Shown here: positions 25,724-33,190 of the stretch, piece after piece | Layout: each line of letters begins with the position of its first letter | Position numbering within the stretch: position 1 is the first letter of the stretch | DNA from: Acidobacteriota bacterium | GTDB taxonomy: Bacteria > Acidobacteriota > Thermoanaerobaculia > Multivoradales > JBCCEF01 | Length of the DNA stretch: 64,000 bases | Direction: 5' to 3' | NCBI GenBank assembly: GCA_039030395.1 | Contig: JBCCEF010000007.1 | Coordinates: forward strand, 62,001-126,000 | Position numbers and translations under genes: made by a program | Notes under the pieces: model-generated | Seen by the model: the letters and a program-made list of their open reading frames with translations, nothing else | Told to the model about the DNA's origin: nothing | The model's database searches: none

Positions 25724-26992
25724 ATGGATTTTCTGAACGAGCTGACTTGGCGCGGACTGATCTTCGACTCCACCCTCGGCGAGGGTGAGACCCTGCCGGA
25801 GCGGGCCGTCGGCTATATCGGCTTTGACCCCACGGCGGACAGCCTGCACGTCGGCTCGCTGATCCAGATCCTGGCACTGGCGCGGCTTCAGCAGGCCGGC
25901 GGTACCCCCATCGCGTTGATCGGCGGCGGCACCGGTCTGATCGGCGATCCTTCCGGCAAGAGCAACGAGCGTCCGCTTCTCGAGCGGGAACAGATCGAGG
26001 CCAACCTCGCCGGCATTCGTGCCCAGCTCGAGCCCTTTCTGGATTTCGAGCGCACCGGCAACGCTGCGCTGATGGTCGACAACGCCGACTGGCTGGCCAC
26101 CATCCCGCTGACGGATTTCCTGCGCGACATCGGCAAGCACTTCACCGTCAACCTGATGCTCAGCCGCGAATCCGTCAAACGGCGAATCGACAGCGACGAC
26201 GGCATCTCCTACACCGAGTTCAGCTACATGCTGCTCCAGGCCTACGACTTCGCCGTGCTCTACCAGCGCTACGGCTGCAACTTGCAGGTCGGCGGCAGCG
26301 ACCAGTGGGGCAACATCGTTTCGGGCATCGATCTGGTGCGCCGGCTGCACGGCGAGAAGGTCTATGGCGTGGTCCAGCCGCTCATCGCCACCGCCTCCGG
26401 CACCAAGTTCGGCAAGAGCGAAGCGGGCACTGTGTGGCTCGATCCCAAGCGCACCTCGCCCTACCGCTTCTTCCAGTTCTGGCTCAACACGGACGACCGG
26501 GACGTACCCCGCTACCTGCGCTACTTCACGGAACTCGAGCGGGAAGAGATCGAGGTCCTGGAGACGGCCCATGAAGCAGCACCGCACCGCCGCGAAGCCC
26601 ATCGCCGCCTGGCCGAAGAGGTCACCCGGCGGGTCCACGGCGCCTCGTCTCTCGCCCGGGCGCAGGAAATCACCGAACTGTTCTTCGGTGGCCGCCTGGC
26701 GGAACTGACCGCCGACGAAGTGCTCGACGCGGTGGGCGATGCGCCGTCCTCGGAGCTGGCGAGAGTTCGCCTGGCGGAAGGCCTACGGCTACAGGATCTG
26801 CTGGCGGAAAGCGGAGTGGTCAAATCCAAGGGCGAAGCGCGCCGCGCCGTCGCCGGCGGCGGTATCTACCTGAACGACGCCCGCCAAGAAGACCCCGCCA
26901 AGATCCTCACCGCCGAAGACGCCCTCGAAGGGCGGATCTTCCTGCTGCGCAAGGGCAAGAAGAACTACCACTTGGTCCGCCTCACGGATTGA
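25724..26992 (+). CDS. tyrS: Tyrosyl-tRNA synthetase
   Basis: The 422-residue class I synthetase has the HIGH-like motif in DPTADSLHVGSL and the KMSKS-like motif in GTKFGKSEAG. The tyrosine-binding region FSYMLLQAYDFAVLYQRYGC and GGSDQWGNI are also present. A C-terminal S4-like domain (about residues 350-420: LLAESGVVKSKGEARRAVAGGGIYLND) binds tRNA. A GGGAG site lies before the ATG. TTGACC and GATCCT, 17 bases apart at 25642-25670, form a weak candidate promoter. Its stop lies one base from the stop of the convergent oxidoreductase gene. Confidence 0.96.
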   Translation: MDFLNELTWRGLIFDSTLGEGETLPERAVGYIGFDPTADSLHVGSLIQILALARLQQAGGTPIALIGGGTGLIGDPSGKSNERPLLEREQIEANLAGIRAQLEPFLDFERTGNAALMVDNADWLATIPLTDFLRDIGKHFTVNLMLSRESVKRRIDSDDGISYTEFSYMLLQAYDFAVLYQRYGCNLQVGGSDQWGNIVSGIDLVRRLHGEKVYGVVQPLIATASGTKFGKSEAGTVWLDPKRTSPYRFFQFWLNTDDRDVPRYLRYFTELEREEIEVLETAHEAAPHRREAHRRLAEEVTRRVHGASSLARAQEITELFFGGRLAELTADEVLDAVGDAPSSELARVRLAEGLRLQDLLAESGVVKSKGEARRAVAGGGIYLNDARQEDPAKILTAEDALEGRIFLLRKGKKNYHLVRLTD

Positions 26993-26993
26993 G

Positions 26994-28520
26994 CTACTCC
27001 TCACCCATTAGCCGGGGTAGGGCCTCGCGCATCGCGTACTCGGTCCAACCGAGGAGGCCGGCACGCTCGATCAGCACCTCGAAGTCCACCGGATAGAGAT
27101 TGCGCCGCGCCGGATCCGCCAGGCCGGCGATGTTGCGCGGCGCGATCGCCTTCGGCACCCAGCCGGCGACCTCTTCCGCCGGCAGATGGTGGATCTCCTC
27201 GAACCAGCCGGAGATCACCTTGTCCTCGGCACCGAGAAAGCCGTCCCAGGTCCATTCCTTTTCCGGCCATAGGCGACGGCGCACCTCCGAGTAGCTGGCG
27301 GCGGCGAAGTAAAGTTGGCTGTAGGCGGCGAAGGCCGGAAAGTGCGGCATCAGCCGCCAGGCGCCCTCGATCAAGCCTTCGAGGTGATCCGCTTCCTTGC
27401 GCAGCAGGCGGTCGTAGCGCACCAGGCCACCGGGGGTCGGCCGGCCGGCGGCGAAAAGTTCCGCCAGACGATCCACCCCGGCCAGGGACCAGGCCATGCC
27501 GGTGGCGTAGAGCGGATCGAAGAAGCCGTAGGTGTGCGGCAACAGCGCCCAGCGATCGCCCGCCGAGGTGACGAGGCGATGCCGGAGGTTCGGCAACGCG
27601 ACAATGGGGCGGAGGGGTTCCGCTTGCGCGAACTGCCGCTCCAGGCTGGGGTAGCGGGCGAGCCGCCGCCGCCACACCTCCGCCGGCTCGGCGCGCATCT
27701 CCGATGCATCGGCCAGCACCACCCCCGCGCTCACCCCCTCCCCTTCTCCCAAGGCGCCGGCGTCGAAGCGAAGCTGGTACATCCACCCCTCCTCGAGCAG
27801 ATGATGGACCGCCGCCCAATCGTCCGGATACGGACCGACCTCGAAGGACTCCCGCTCGAAGGGTTCGACCCCGGCGAAGTGCCCGTAGACCAGCGCCCGG
27901 GGGGGGCCCGGCGGAGGAACCTGCTCGATCGGCAACCGGTGGGCGAGAAAACCCGATGGCCCGGAGGCGTCGACGACGAAGGAAGCCGTGCAGCGGAAGG
28001 ATTCACCGCGGCGCATACCGGCCAGACGCAGGCCCCGGGAGCGGATCTCGATATCGTCGAGGCGAGTTTCGTCGCGATACGTCACCCCGGCGGCGACGGC
28101 GGCGTCCACCAGGTGATGATCGACGTCCCGGCGCAGCCACTGCGTATCGGCCAGCGCATCCTTCGGGCTCGCCGCCACCAGCAGGCGACTCTCGTTCGCC
28201 GGTCCGGGAGCAAACTCCTCGCCGGCCCGGTGGCGATAGAACGTGAATCCCCGCTTCTTGCCGACGCCCAGCTCCGGGAAGCTTTTCTTGAAGCGCCCCC
28301 AGTTCGCCAGATTCCAAAGGTCCGGCAGGTCCCAACGTCGAGCCAGGCGCTCCAGGGTGAGGTTCGCCAGCGGCGTAGTGGATTCGCCAAGGGCGAACCG
28401 CGGGTGGGCTCCCCGTTCCACCAGCAGAACCTCGCGGCCCTGGCGGGCGAGGATGCGGGCCAGGATCGAGGCGGCGAAACCGCTGCCGACAACCACGACG
28501 TCCCAACGCTCGGACGTCAA
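26994..28520 (-). CDS. Flavin-dependent halogenase-like FAD oxidoreductase
   Basis: A 508-residue protein with an N-terminal FAD-binding motif (VVVVGSGFAASILARIL, about residues 8-24). It has segments found in flavin-dependent halogenases: ALGESTTPLAN, QWLRRDVDHHLVDAA and FFDPLYATGMAWSLAG. The diagnostic W-x-W-x-I-P of tryptophan halogenases is not present; the matching region reads GWMYQLRF. It may be a halogenase on a bound or larger substrate, or another monooxygenase-like enzyme. Translation starts at a TTG that overlaps the radical SAM stop (TTGA). It is the last gene of a three-gene operon. Confidence 0.8.
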   Translation of the reverse strand: MTSERWDVVVVGSGFAASILARILARQGREVLLVERGAHPRFALGESTTPLANLTLERLARRWDLPDLWNLANWGRFKKSFPELGVGKKRGFTFYRHRAGEEFAPGPANESRLLVAASPKDALADTQWLRRDVDHHLVDAAVAAGVTYRDETRLDDIEIRSRGLRLAGMRRGESFRCTASFVVDASGPSGFLAHRLPIEQVPPPGPPRALVYGHFAGVEPFERESFEVGPYPDDWAAVHHLLEEGWMYQLRFDAGALGEGEGVSAGVVLADASEMRAEPAEVWRRRLARYPSLERQFAQAEPLRPIVALPNLRHRLVTSAGDRWALLPHTYGFFDPLYATGMAWSLAGVDRLAELFAAGRPTPGGLVRYDRLLRKEADHLEGLIEGAWRLMPHFPAFAAYSQLYFAAASYSEVRRRLWPEKEWTWDGFLGAEDKVISGWFEEIHHLPAEEVAGWVPKAIAPRNIAGLADPARRNLYPVDFEVLIERAGLLGWTEYAMREALPRLMGEE

Positions 28521-29506
28521 CGCGAGTCCCCCTCACGCGAACATGCATCGCACTCCACCGGAAGCTCCACCGCACCGCTCAGATTGATCCGGGCCAGACG
28601 CTCCGTTCGACCACCCGCGCAGTGAAGACAGGTGGCGAACCGGTCGAGATCCCAGGTATCGGCGGTGATCACCGGCGAGGCCGTACCGTCGTCGGAGAAC
28701 TCGGCGGCCGCCGCCAGCGCCCCCTCCAGCGCCGTCTCCAACTCGGCGAGCCGTGGCGGCCGCAGGTCGCCGGCCTCGATCAATTCATCCACTGCGCCGT
28801 TGCCCGCCCGCAGGGGGATCAGGGCCACCGTGTCCACCCCCCGCTCGAAGGCGTGGCGGGCCGTCGCCACGGCGGACTCGACATAGTCCTCCGGGGCGAC
28901 GAAGGGCGTGCCCACCAGCACGAAGGCGCGCAGGGCACAACCAGCCGCCAGCAGCCGCTCGCAGGCCTGATCGAAGTGTTCGAGATCCATCCCTTTGTTG
29001 AGCTTGGGGAAGGCCTGCCGGTCGCAGGTCTCGAGCCCCATCGCCACTTCCAGGCGACTGTCCTGGCGCTCCAGGGCAGCGGCGAATTTCAGACAGCGGG
29101 CGCCGGTCAAGCGCGGGTGGCACTCCACCACCACCCGCTCGAAGGATCGAACGGCCGAAAGCACCGCTTCATCGTCCGCTGCCGGAACGGCGCGTTCGTC
29201 GAAGTAGTTGCTGGCGTTGTAGAGCTTGATCGAGCGGGTCGCCGCGGTGGCTTCCTCTCGGGCGGCGTGGATCTGGCGCGGAATGGCGCCCGGTGGCGTC
29301 GGATCGTCGAGGGTCTCCCGCCAGAGGTCGCAGAACACACAGGTGAAGGGACACTCGGCACCGGCGAGAAACACCGTCAGGGCCTCCACCGGCACCGCCT
29401 CGCCCCGCCAGCGTTCCAACTCCCGCAGCACGGCGATCGGTCGGCCAGGATCCACCGCCTTCTTCGGCGGCCGCAGGGCGCGGATCCGCCGAGTGTCGAG
29501 CGTCAC
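28517..29506 (-). CDS. Radical SAM protein with extra C-terminal cysteine pairs
   Basis: A 329-residue radical SAM enzyme. The cluster motif is CPFTCVFC (C-x3-C-x2-C, about residues 52-59). KLYNASNYFDERAVP, GLETCDRQAFPKLNKGMDLE and the later PLRAGNGAVDELIEAGDLRP resemble the Elp3/archaeosine-synthase-type radical SAM group (TIGR01210-like). The C-terminus adds CLHC and CDAC, enough for a zinc site or an auxiliary iron-sulfur cluster. It starts at GTG, eight bases after the AsnB-like gene. The substrate is unknown; the operon context suggests modification of a product made or bound by the amide ligase. Confidence 0.85.
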   Translation of the reverse strand: MTLDTRRIRALRPPKKAVDPGRPIAVLRELERWRGEAVPVEALTVFLAGAECPFTCVFCDLWRETLDDPTPPGAIPRQIHAAREEATAATRSIKLYNASNYFDERAVPAADDEAVLSAVRSFERVVVECHPRLTGARCLKFAAALERQDSRLEVAMGLETCDRQAFPKLNKGMDLEHFDQACERLLAAGCALRAFVLVGTPFVAPEDYVESAVATARHAFERGVDTVALIPLRAGNGAVDELIEAGDLRPPRLAELETALEGALAAAAEFSDDGTASPVITADTWDLDRFATCLHCAGGRTERLARINLSGAVELPVECDACSREGDSR

Positions 29507-29513
29507 CGGGGAT

Positions 29514-30863
29514 TCAACGGGCTTCGACGCCGAAGCTTTCGAGCAGGTGCGAGCGGTAGCGCGCCGGCTCTACGGCGAAGGCCGACGCAGCGGTCTCGGC
29601 GCTGGCGGCGCCATGCTGGAAGCGGCGCTTCGGGAACACCGGCAGCTCGAAGCCGAGAACCGAGCGCATACCCCGCGCCATCACTTCGCCCTTCAGATCG
29701 TAGAGCGCCGCGTGGGAGCCGCCGGTCAACTCGGCAAAGGGGATGGCCTCGGCGACGGCGATCACCGCCGGCCGGGTGAAAGGGCTAAAGGAACGGAACC
29801 CGTGGCGCCGGGCCGGTGCCCAGGTGCGCACGCAGGCGCGGCTGAAGCCGCCGGAATAGGTCAGCGAGTGCTTGATCGCTTCGACCCCCCAACCCTCCTG
29901 GTAGAGCATCGAGTTGTTGACCACGCTGCGAATGGTCAGTTCCTCGTTGTCCTCGATCGGGTAGTCCTTCAGGTTCTCGTCGCCGCCGTCGCCGTCGATC
30001 AAGTAGCGCCATTCCGGATATCTGCGGCGAATGCCCCGCGCCAGGTTCAAGCCCATCACCGCGCACTCGACATCGAGGGGCTTGTAGTCCTCGATCAGCG
30101 CCACCGCTTCGAGAGGATCGAGTTCCTCGGCGCTGACTTCGATGGTCTCCAGGAACAGCTCCAGATCCAGCCGTCGCAAGAACTCCCGCGCCTGCTCGAC
30201 GTCCTCACCGCCGCCGTCCACCGCCAGCACAAAGGCCTTCAAGCGCGCCGGGCTCTGTCCGGCGTCGAGCAAGGCCCGATAGATGGTGAGGAACACCGAA
30301 CCGCTGTCAATGCCGCCGGAGAACGCCACCCCTAGGGGCTCGTCCTCGGGCACCCGCGCCAACCAATCGCGAGTTTCCTGATAGAGCGCCGACACGTAGC
30401 GCTCGCCAATCGCATCCAGATCCGCCGGCAGCACTGCCCGCGGCGGATCGAAGAAACGACGGCAGACGGGATTGGGATCCGGGCAGCCGACCAGCTGCAG
30501 CTCCATCACGTGGTGCGCCGGAACCATCCGGCAGTAGGTGGGGTGGAACTGCTTCTCGTAGCCCTCGGCGGTCAAGAAATCGAGAATCTCTCGCATCGTC
30601 TCGGCCACCACCAACATCGGGCCGGCCTCCTCCTTGGCGAGGAAATAGCGCAGCGGCCGATCGAGGCTGCGAGCCAGCTTCACGCGCTCTCCGGAGCGAC
30701 CGACGAGAGCGAAAGAACCACGGATTGCGAGCACCTCCTCCGGAGCCCCTTCGAGCACCCGCCGACGAGCCTCTTCAACCTCCATGTCGAGCAATTCCTG
30801 ACTCGCCGGCTCGACGAGATCGATCAACCGGGCGATGGGCTTGGGAGCAGCGAGCGAAACCAT
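29514..30863 (-). CDS. Asparagine-synthetase-like amide ligase lacking the glutaminase cysteine
   Basis: A 449-residue protein. The C-terminal synthetase domain has the PP-loop AFSGGIDSGSVF, the GDGGDE motif (usually GEGADE) and a lysine in VFPKRRF that matches the catalytic lysine of AsnB-type enzymes, so adenylation should work. The N-terminal 150 residues resemble the second half of the class II glutaminase domain (LAIRGSFALVGRSG, KLARSLDRPLRYFL), but there is no Cys2. A cysteine-free N-domain is known from beta-lactam synthetases and lasso-peptide cyclases. AAGGAG lies before the chosen ATG (MVSLAAP), and TATAAT lies 37 bases upstream. It is the first gene of the operon. Confidence 0.85.
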   Translation of the reverse strand: MVSLAAPKPIARLIDLVEPASQELLDMEVEEARRRVLEGAPEEVLAIRGSFALVGRSGERVKLARSLDRPLRYFLAKEEAGPMLVVAETMREILDFLTAEGYEKQFHPTYCRMVPAHHVMELQLVGCPDPNPVCRRFFDPPRAVLPADLDAIGERYVSALYQETRDWLARVPEDEPLGVAFSGGIDSGSVFLTIYRALLDAGQSPARLKAFVLAVDGGGEDVEQAREFLRRLDLELFLETIEVSAEELDPLEAVALIEDYKPLDVECAVMGLNLARGIRRRYPEWRYLIDGDGGDENLKDYPIEDNEELTIRSVVNNSMLYQEGWGVEAIKHSLTYSGGFSRACVRTWAPARRHGFRSFSPFTRPAVIAVAEAIPFAELTGGSHAALYDLKGEVMARGMRSVLGFELPVFPKRRFQHGAASAETAASAFAVEPARYRSHLLESFGVEAR

Positions 30864-30900
30864 GGGTTCTCTCCTTGGGATCCGTGTCAATGAGCGCTCT

Positions 30901-30906
30901 ATTATA
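30901..30906 (-). promoter_or_regulatory. -10 box of the AsnB-like/radical SAM/FAD operon
   Basis: A perfect TATAAT on the minus strand lies 37 bases before the AsnB-like ATG. The -35 position 16-18 bases upstream is GC-rich and does not match consensus, so an activator may be required. Confidence 0.6.
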
Positions 30907-31026
30907 AGTCTCGAAATCCCCTCGCCGCGTCCTCGGTCCGGGTCGAGTACCTGGGAGAAACTCCCACCTCACGGAATTTCTCCAACCCCCCAACCCCTCA
31001 ATCTACCCATGTACGCAACTGTGCCA

Positions 31027-31055
31027 TTTACACGCAAACCTTTGAAATGTATATC
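31027..31055 (+). promoter_or_regulatory. Candidate promoter of the intergenic small RNA
   Basis: TTTACA (31027-31032) and TATATC (31050-31055) are separated by exactly 17 bases. They read toward the hairpins and terminator at 31141-31210. No credible ORF follows. Confidence 0.5.
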
Positions 31056-31061
31056 TCTTAC

Positions 31062-31210
31062 AAGGATTCACTTCTCCATCCCGGTCCCACGCAAGGTCCC
31101 TGGCACAGGCCCTGCTCTACATCGGTGCGTCACGCAGCCCACGGACGTTCGACGTCCGTAGGACGCAACGGCGATTTTTGGCGATCTTCAATGAAGGTCG
31201 CCCTTTTTTT
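31062..31210 (+). ncRNA. Candidate structured small RNA of about 150 bases
   Basis: The segment lies between a promoter-like pair and a strong terminator. It has no convincing reading frame. It contains a perfect 8-bp hairpin, acggacgt-tcg-acgtccgt (31141-31159), enclosed by a further pairing of tgcgtc with gacgca. It does not carry the hallmarks of tmRNA, RNase P or SRP RNA that I would recognise. The 5' end is inferred from the promoter; the region upstream to 30907 shows no gene. Confidence 0.42.
31180..31210 (+). terminator. Rho-independent terminator ending the candidate small RNA
   Basis: Stem ggcgatcttca / tgaaggtcgcc (31180-31202) is followed by CTTTTTTT. The T-run lies only on the plus strand, so it ends plus-strand transcription, yet no protein gene is visible upstream on that strand. 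Confidence 0.75.
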
Positions 31211-31420
31211 GCCCTTTTTCTCCCTGTGGGCGAACGGTTCCTCCACTTCTGTTCGCCTCTTCCTCGAACAGCGACCCCGATGTGACGCAGTAGTAGCGAG
31301 GGCCGTGGTGCAGCCTTCGCCGGGAGAATCGGCCCGAGGGGCGGGGCGGTCGAGCACACCAACTCAATGTCAGAGCAGACCCATAGGAATCAACACATGG
31401 GGAAGGGTGGTCCGAGGATC

Positions 31421-31610
31421 GGCTGGGTTGAGGTCGCTGGAGAGCTCGGCGGCGGCGCCAGTACACCGAGGGGGAGTCCGAGCCGGCTTGCGCCGACGCC
31501 GCGCAGGGCGGGGCCTGCTTCCCAAAGTCCCAACTGCCCCGCCCGGTCTCCAGCGACCTCGACCCAGCCGACCCCCACCACTCCCGGCCTCCAGCGACCT
31601 CGACCCACCC
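31421..31610. repeat. Nested inverted repeats with a partial direct copy
   Basis: A 23-base arm at 31421-31443 (core ggctgggttgaggtcgctgg) has its inverted partner at 31547-31569, differing at one base. Inside lie gggcggggc (31506-31514) and gccccgccc (31536-31544). A further direct copy of ccagcgacctcgaccca follows at about 31591-31607. Open frames through this stretch give low-complexity Pro/Arg/Thr peptides and look non-coding. No transposase is near. The rest of 31211-31769 shows nothing further. Confidence 0.6.
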
Positions 31611-31769
31611 GACCCCCGCCTCATTCCTTCAGGGAAACGAAATTTGCGCCAAAACCCACCACGAGAGTACGATCCACACAATTCCCAAAGCAGCGAAGAA
31701 AAGCCCATCGGCTAGATCCCTCACCGCAAGAACTTCCTGGAAAGCTCATCAACTCATGAATGGATCCCC

Positions 31770-32903
31770 ATGAAGGTCTTCGTCCCGATCGAGCACAAGA
31801 GCGGTGAGCGGCGAATCGCCCTCACCCCCGAGACCATCAAGAAGATGGTCAAAAAGGGATTGAACGTCGAGGTCGAGCCCGGCGCCGGCGACAAGGCATA
31901 CCTCTTTGACGACGCCATGACCGCAGCCGGCGCCACCCTGGGCGACGGATGGTCGAGCGCCGACGTGGTGGTCAAAGTCACCCCGCCGACGGCCGAAGAG
32001 ACCCGCCGCATCCAAGCCGGTGCCCTGCTCATCTCCTTCGTCGCCCCGCATCAGGAGCGCGCCACCGTGCAGGCCCTGGTCGACGGAAAAGTAAACTGCC
32101 TGGCGATGGAGTTGGTGCCGCGCATCACCCGCGCCCAGAGCATGGACGCCCTATCGTCCCAGGCCTCCATCGCCGGCTACCGCGCGGTGCTCTTGGCAGC
32201 CGCCCGTCTGGGTAAGTACTTCCCGCTGCTGATGACCGCCGCCGGCACCATCCCGCCGGCCAAGGTGGTGATCATGGGTGCCGGCGTCGCCGGCCTGCAG
32301 GCCATCGCCACCGCCAAGCGACTCGGCGCCGTGGTGGAGGTATCGGACATCCGACCGGTGGTCCAGGAACAGGTCGAATCCCTAGGCGGCAAGTTCATTG
32401 AGCTGCCCCTGGAAGAGAGCGGCGAAGGCGAAGGCGGCTACGCCAAACAGATGGGCGAAGACTTCCTGCGCAAGCAGCGCGAGATCGTCCACCGCCACGT
32501 CGCCGCGGCGGACGTCGTCATCACCACCGCCCTGGTGCCCGGCAAAAAGGCGCCGATGCTGGTGCCCGCCAGCATGGTCGAGGCGATGCAGCCGGGCTCC
32601 GTTATCGTCGACCTGGCGGTCGAACAGGGCGGCAACTGCGAACTGTCCCGGGCCGACGAAGAGGTGGACCACAACGGCGTGATCATCCTCGGCCCGTCCA
32701 ACCTGGCGGCGGGCATGGCGCACGACGCCAGCACCCTCTTCGGGCGCAACGTCCTGGCCTTGCTCGAAGACGTCCTCGACGACGAAGGAAAGATCGTCCT
32801 CGACCCCGAATCCAACGACGTAGTGGCCGGCGCGCTCCTCACCCGCGACGGCGAGATCTTCCACCCGGCCACCGCCGCCGCCTTCGAGGAGTCCGGCTCA
32901 TGA
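31770..32903 (+). CDS. pntAA: Proton-translocating NAD(P) transhydrogenase, subunit alpha part 1
   Basis: This is the NAD(H)-binding domain I of the transhydrogenase, which uses the proton gradient to make NADPH. The 377-residue protein is related to alanine dehydrogenase and has VIMGAGVAGLQAIATAKRLGA as the Rossmann motif, SQASIAGYRAVLLAA, and the mobile-loop region near GYAKQMGEDF. It is soluble and lacks the membrane part, which is encoded separately by the next gene, as in Rhodospirillum. The stop overlaps the next ATG (ATGA). Confidence 0.95.
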   Translation: MKVFVPIEHKSGERRIALTPETIKKMVKKGLNVEVEPGAGDKAYLFDDAMTAAGATLGDGWSSADVVVKVTPPTAEETRRIQAGALLISFVAPHQERATVQALVDGKVNCLAMELVPRITRAQSMDALSSQASIAGYRAVLLAAARLGKYFPLLMTAAGTIPPAKVVIMGAGVAGLQAIATAKRLGAVVEVSDIRPVVQEQVESLGGKFIELPLEESGEGEGGYAKQMGEDFLRKQREIVHRHVAAADVVITTALVPGKKAPMLVPASMVEAMQPGSVIVDLAVEQGGNCELSRADEEVDHNGVIILGPSNLAAGMAHDASTLFGRNVLALLEDVLDDEGKIVLDPESNDVVAGALLTRDGEIFHPATAAAFEESGS

Positions 32904-33190
32904 TGGGACCGTTGCTGATCAGCATCTATGTCTTCGTACTGGCGATCTTCGTCGGCTTCGAAGTCATCACCAAAGTGCCGCCGACGCTCCATACCCCGCT
33001 GATGTCCGGCGCCAACGCGATCTCCGGCATCACCATCGTCGGCGCCTTCTACACCGCCCAAACGGGGAATGTGGCGCTGTCCAATATCCTCGGCTGCCTG
33101 GCGATCATCCTCGCCACCGTCAACGTCGTCGGCGGCTTCATGGTGACCGACCGGATGCTCAAGATGTTCGGCCAAAAGAGGAAGCGATGA
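32900..33190 (+). CDS. pntAB: Transhydrogenase subunit alpha part 2 (small membrane subunit)
   Basis: A 96-residue, almost wholly hydrophobic protein with three membrane segments and the conserved PPTLHTPLMSGANAISGITIVGA. It forms part of the proton channel together with PntB. ATGA overlaps at both ends couple it to its neighbours. Confidence 0.95.
   Translation: MMGPLLISIYVFVLAIFVGFEVITKVPPTLHTPLMSGANAISGITIVGAFYTAQTGNVALSNILGCLAIILATVNVVGGFMVTDRMLKMFGQKRKR

Noticed and set aside
26994-28520. Calling the FAD protein a tryptophan halogenase
   Set aside because: The W-x-W-x-I-P motif is missing, so only a halogenase-like label is justified.
30905-30985. 27-codon minus-strand frame just before the AsnB-like gene, considered as a precursor peptide
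   Set aside because: It would need a TTG start, lacks a lasso or other RiPP leader motif, and its end overlaps the TATAAT box, so it would lie largely upstream of the transcript.
31367-31759. 130-residue plus-strand frame before pntAA
   Set aside because: It is a Pro/Arg/Thr-rich low-complexity product that runs through inverted repeats, with no ribosome site.
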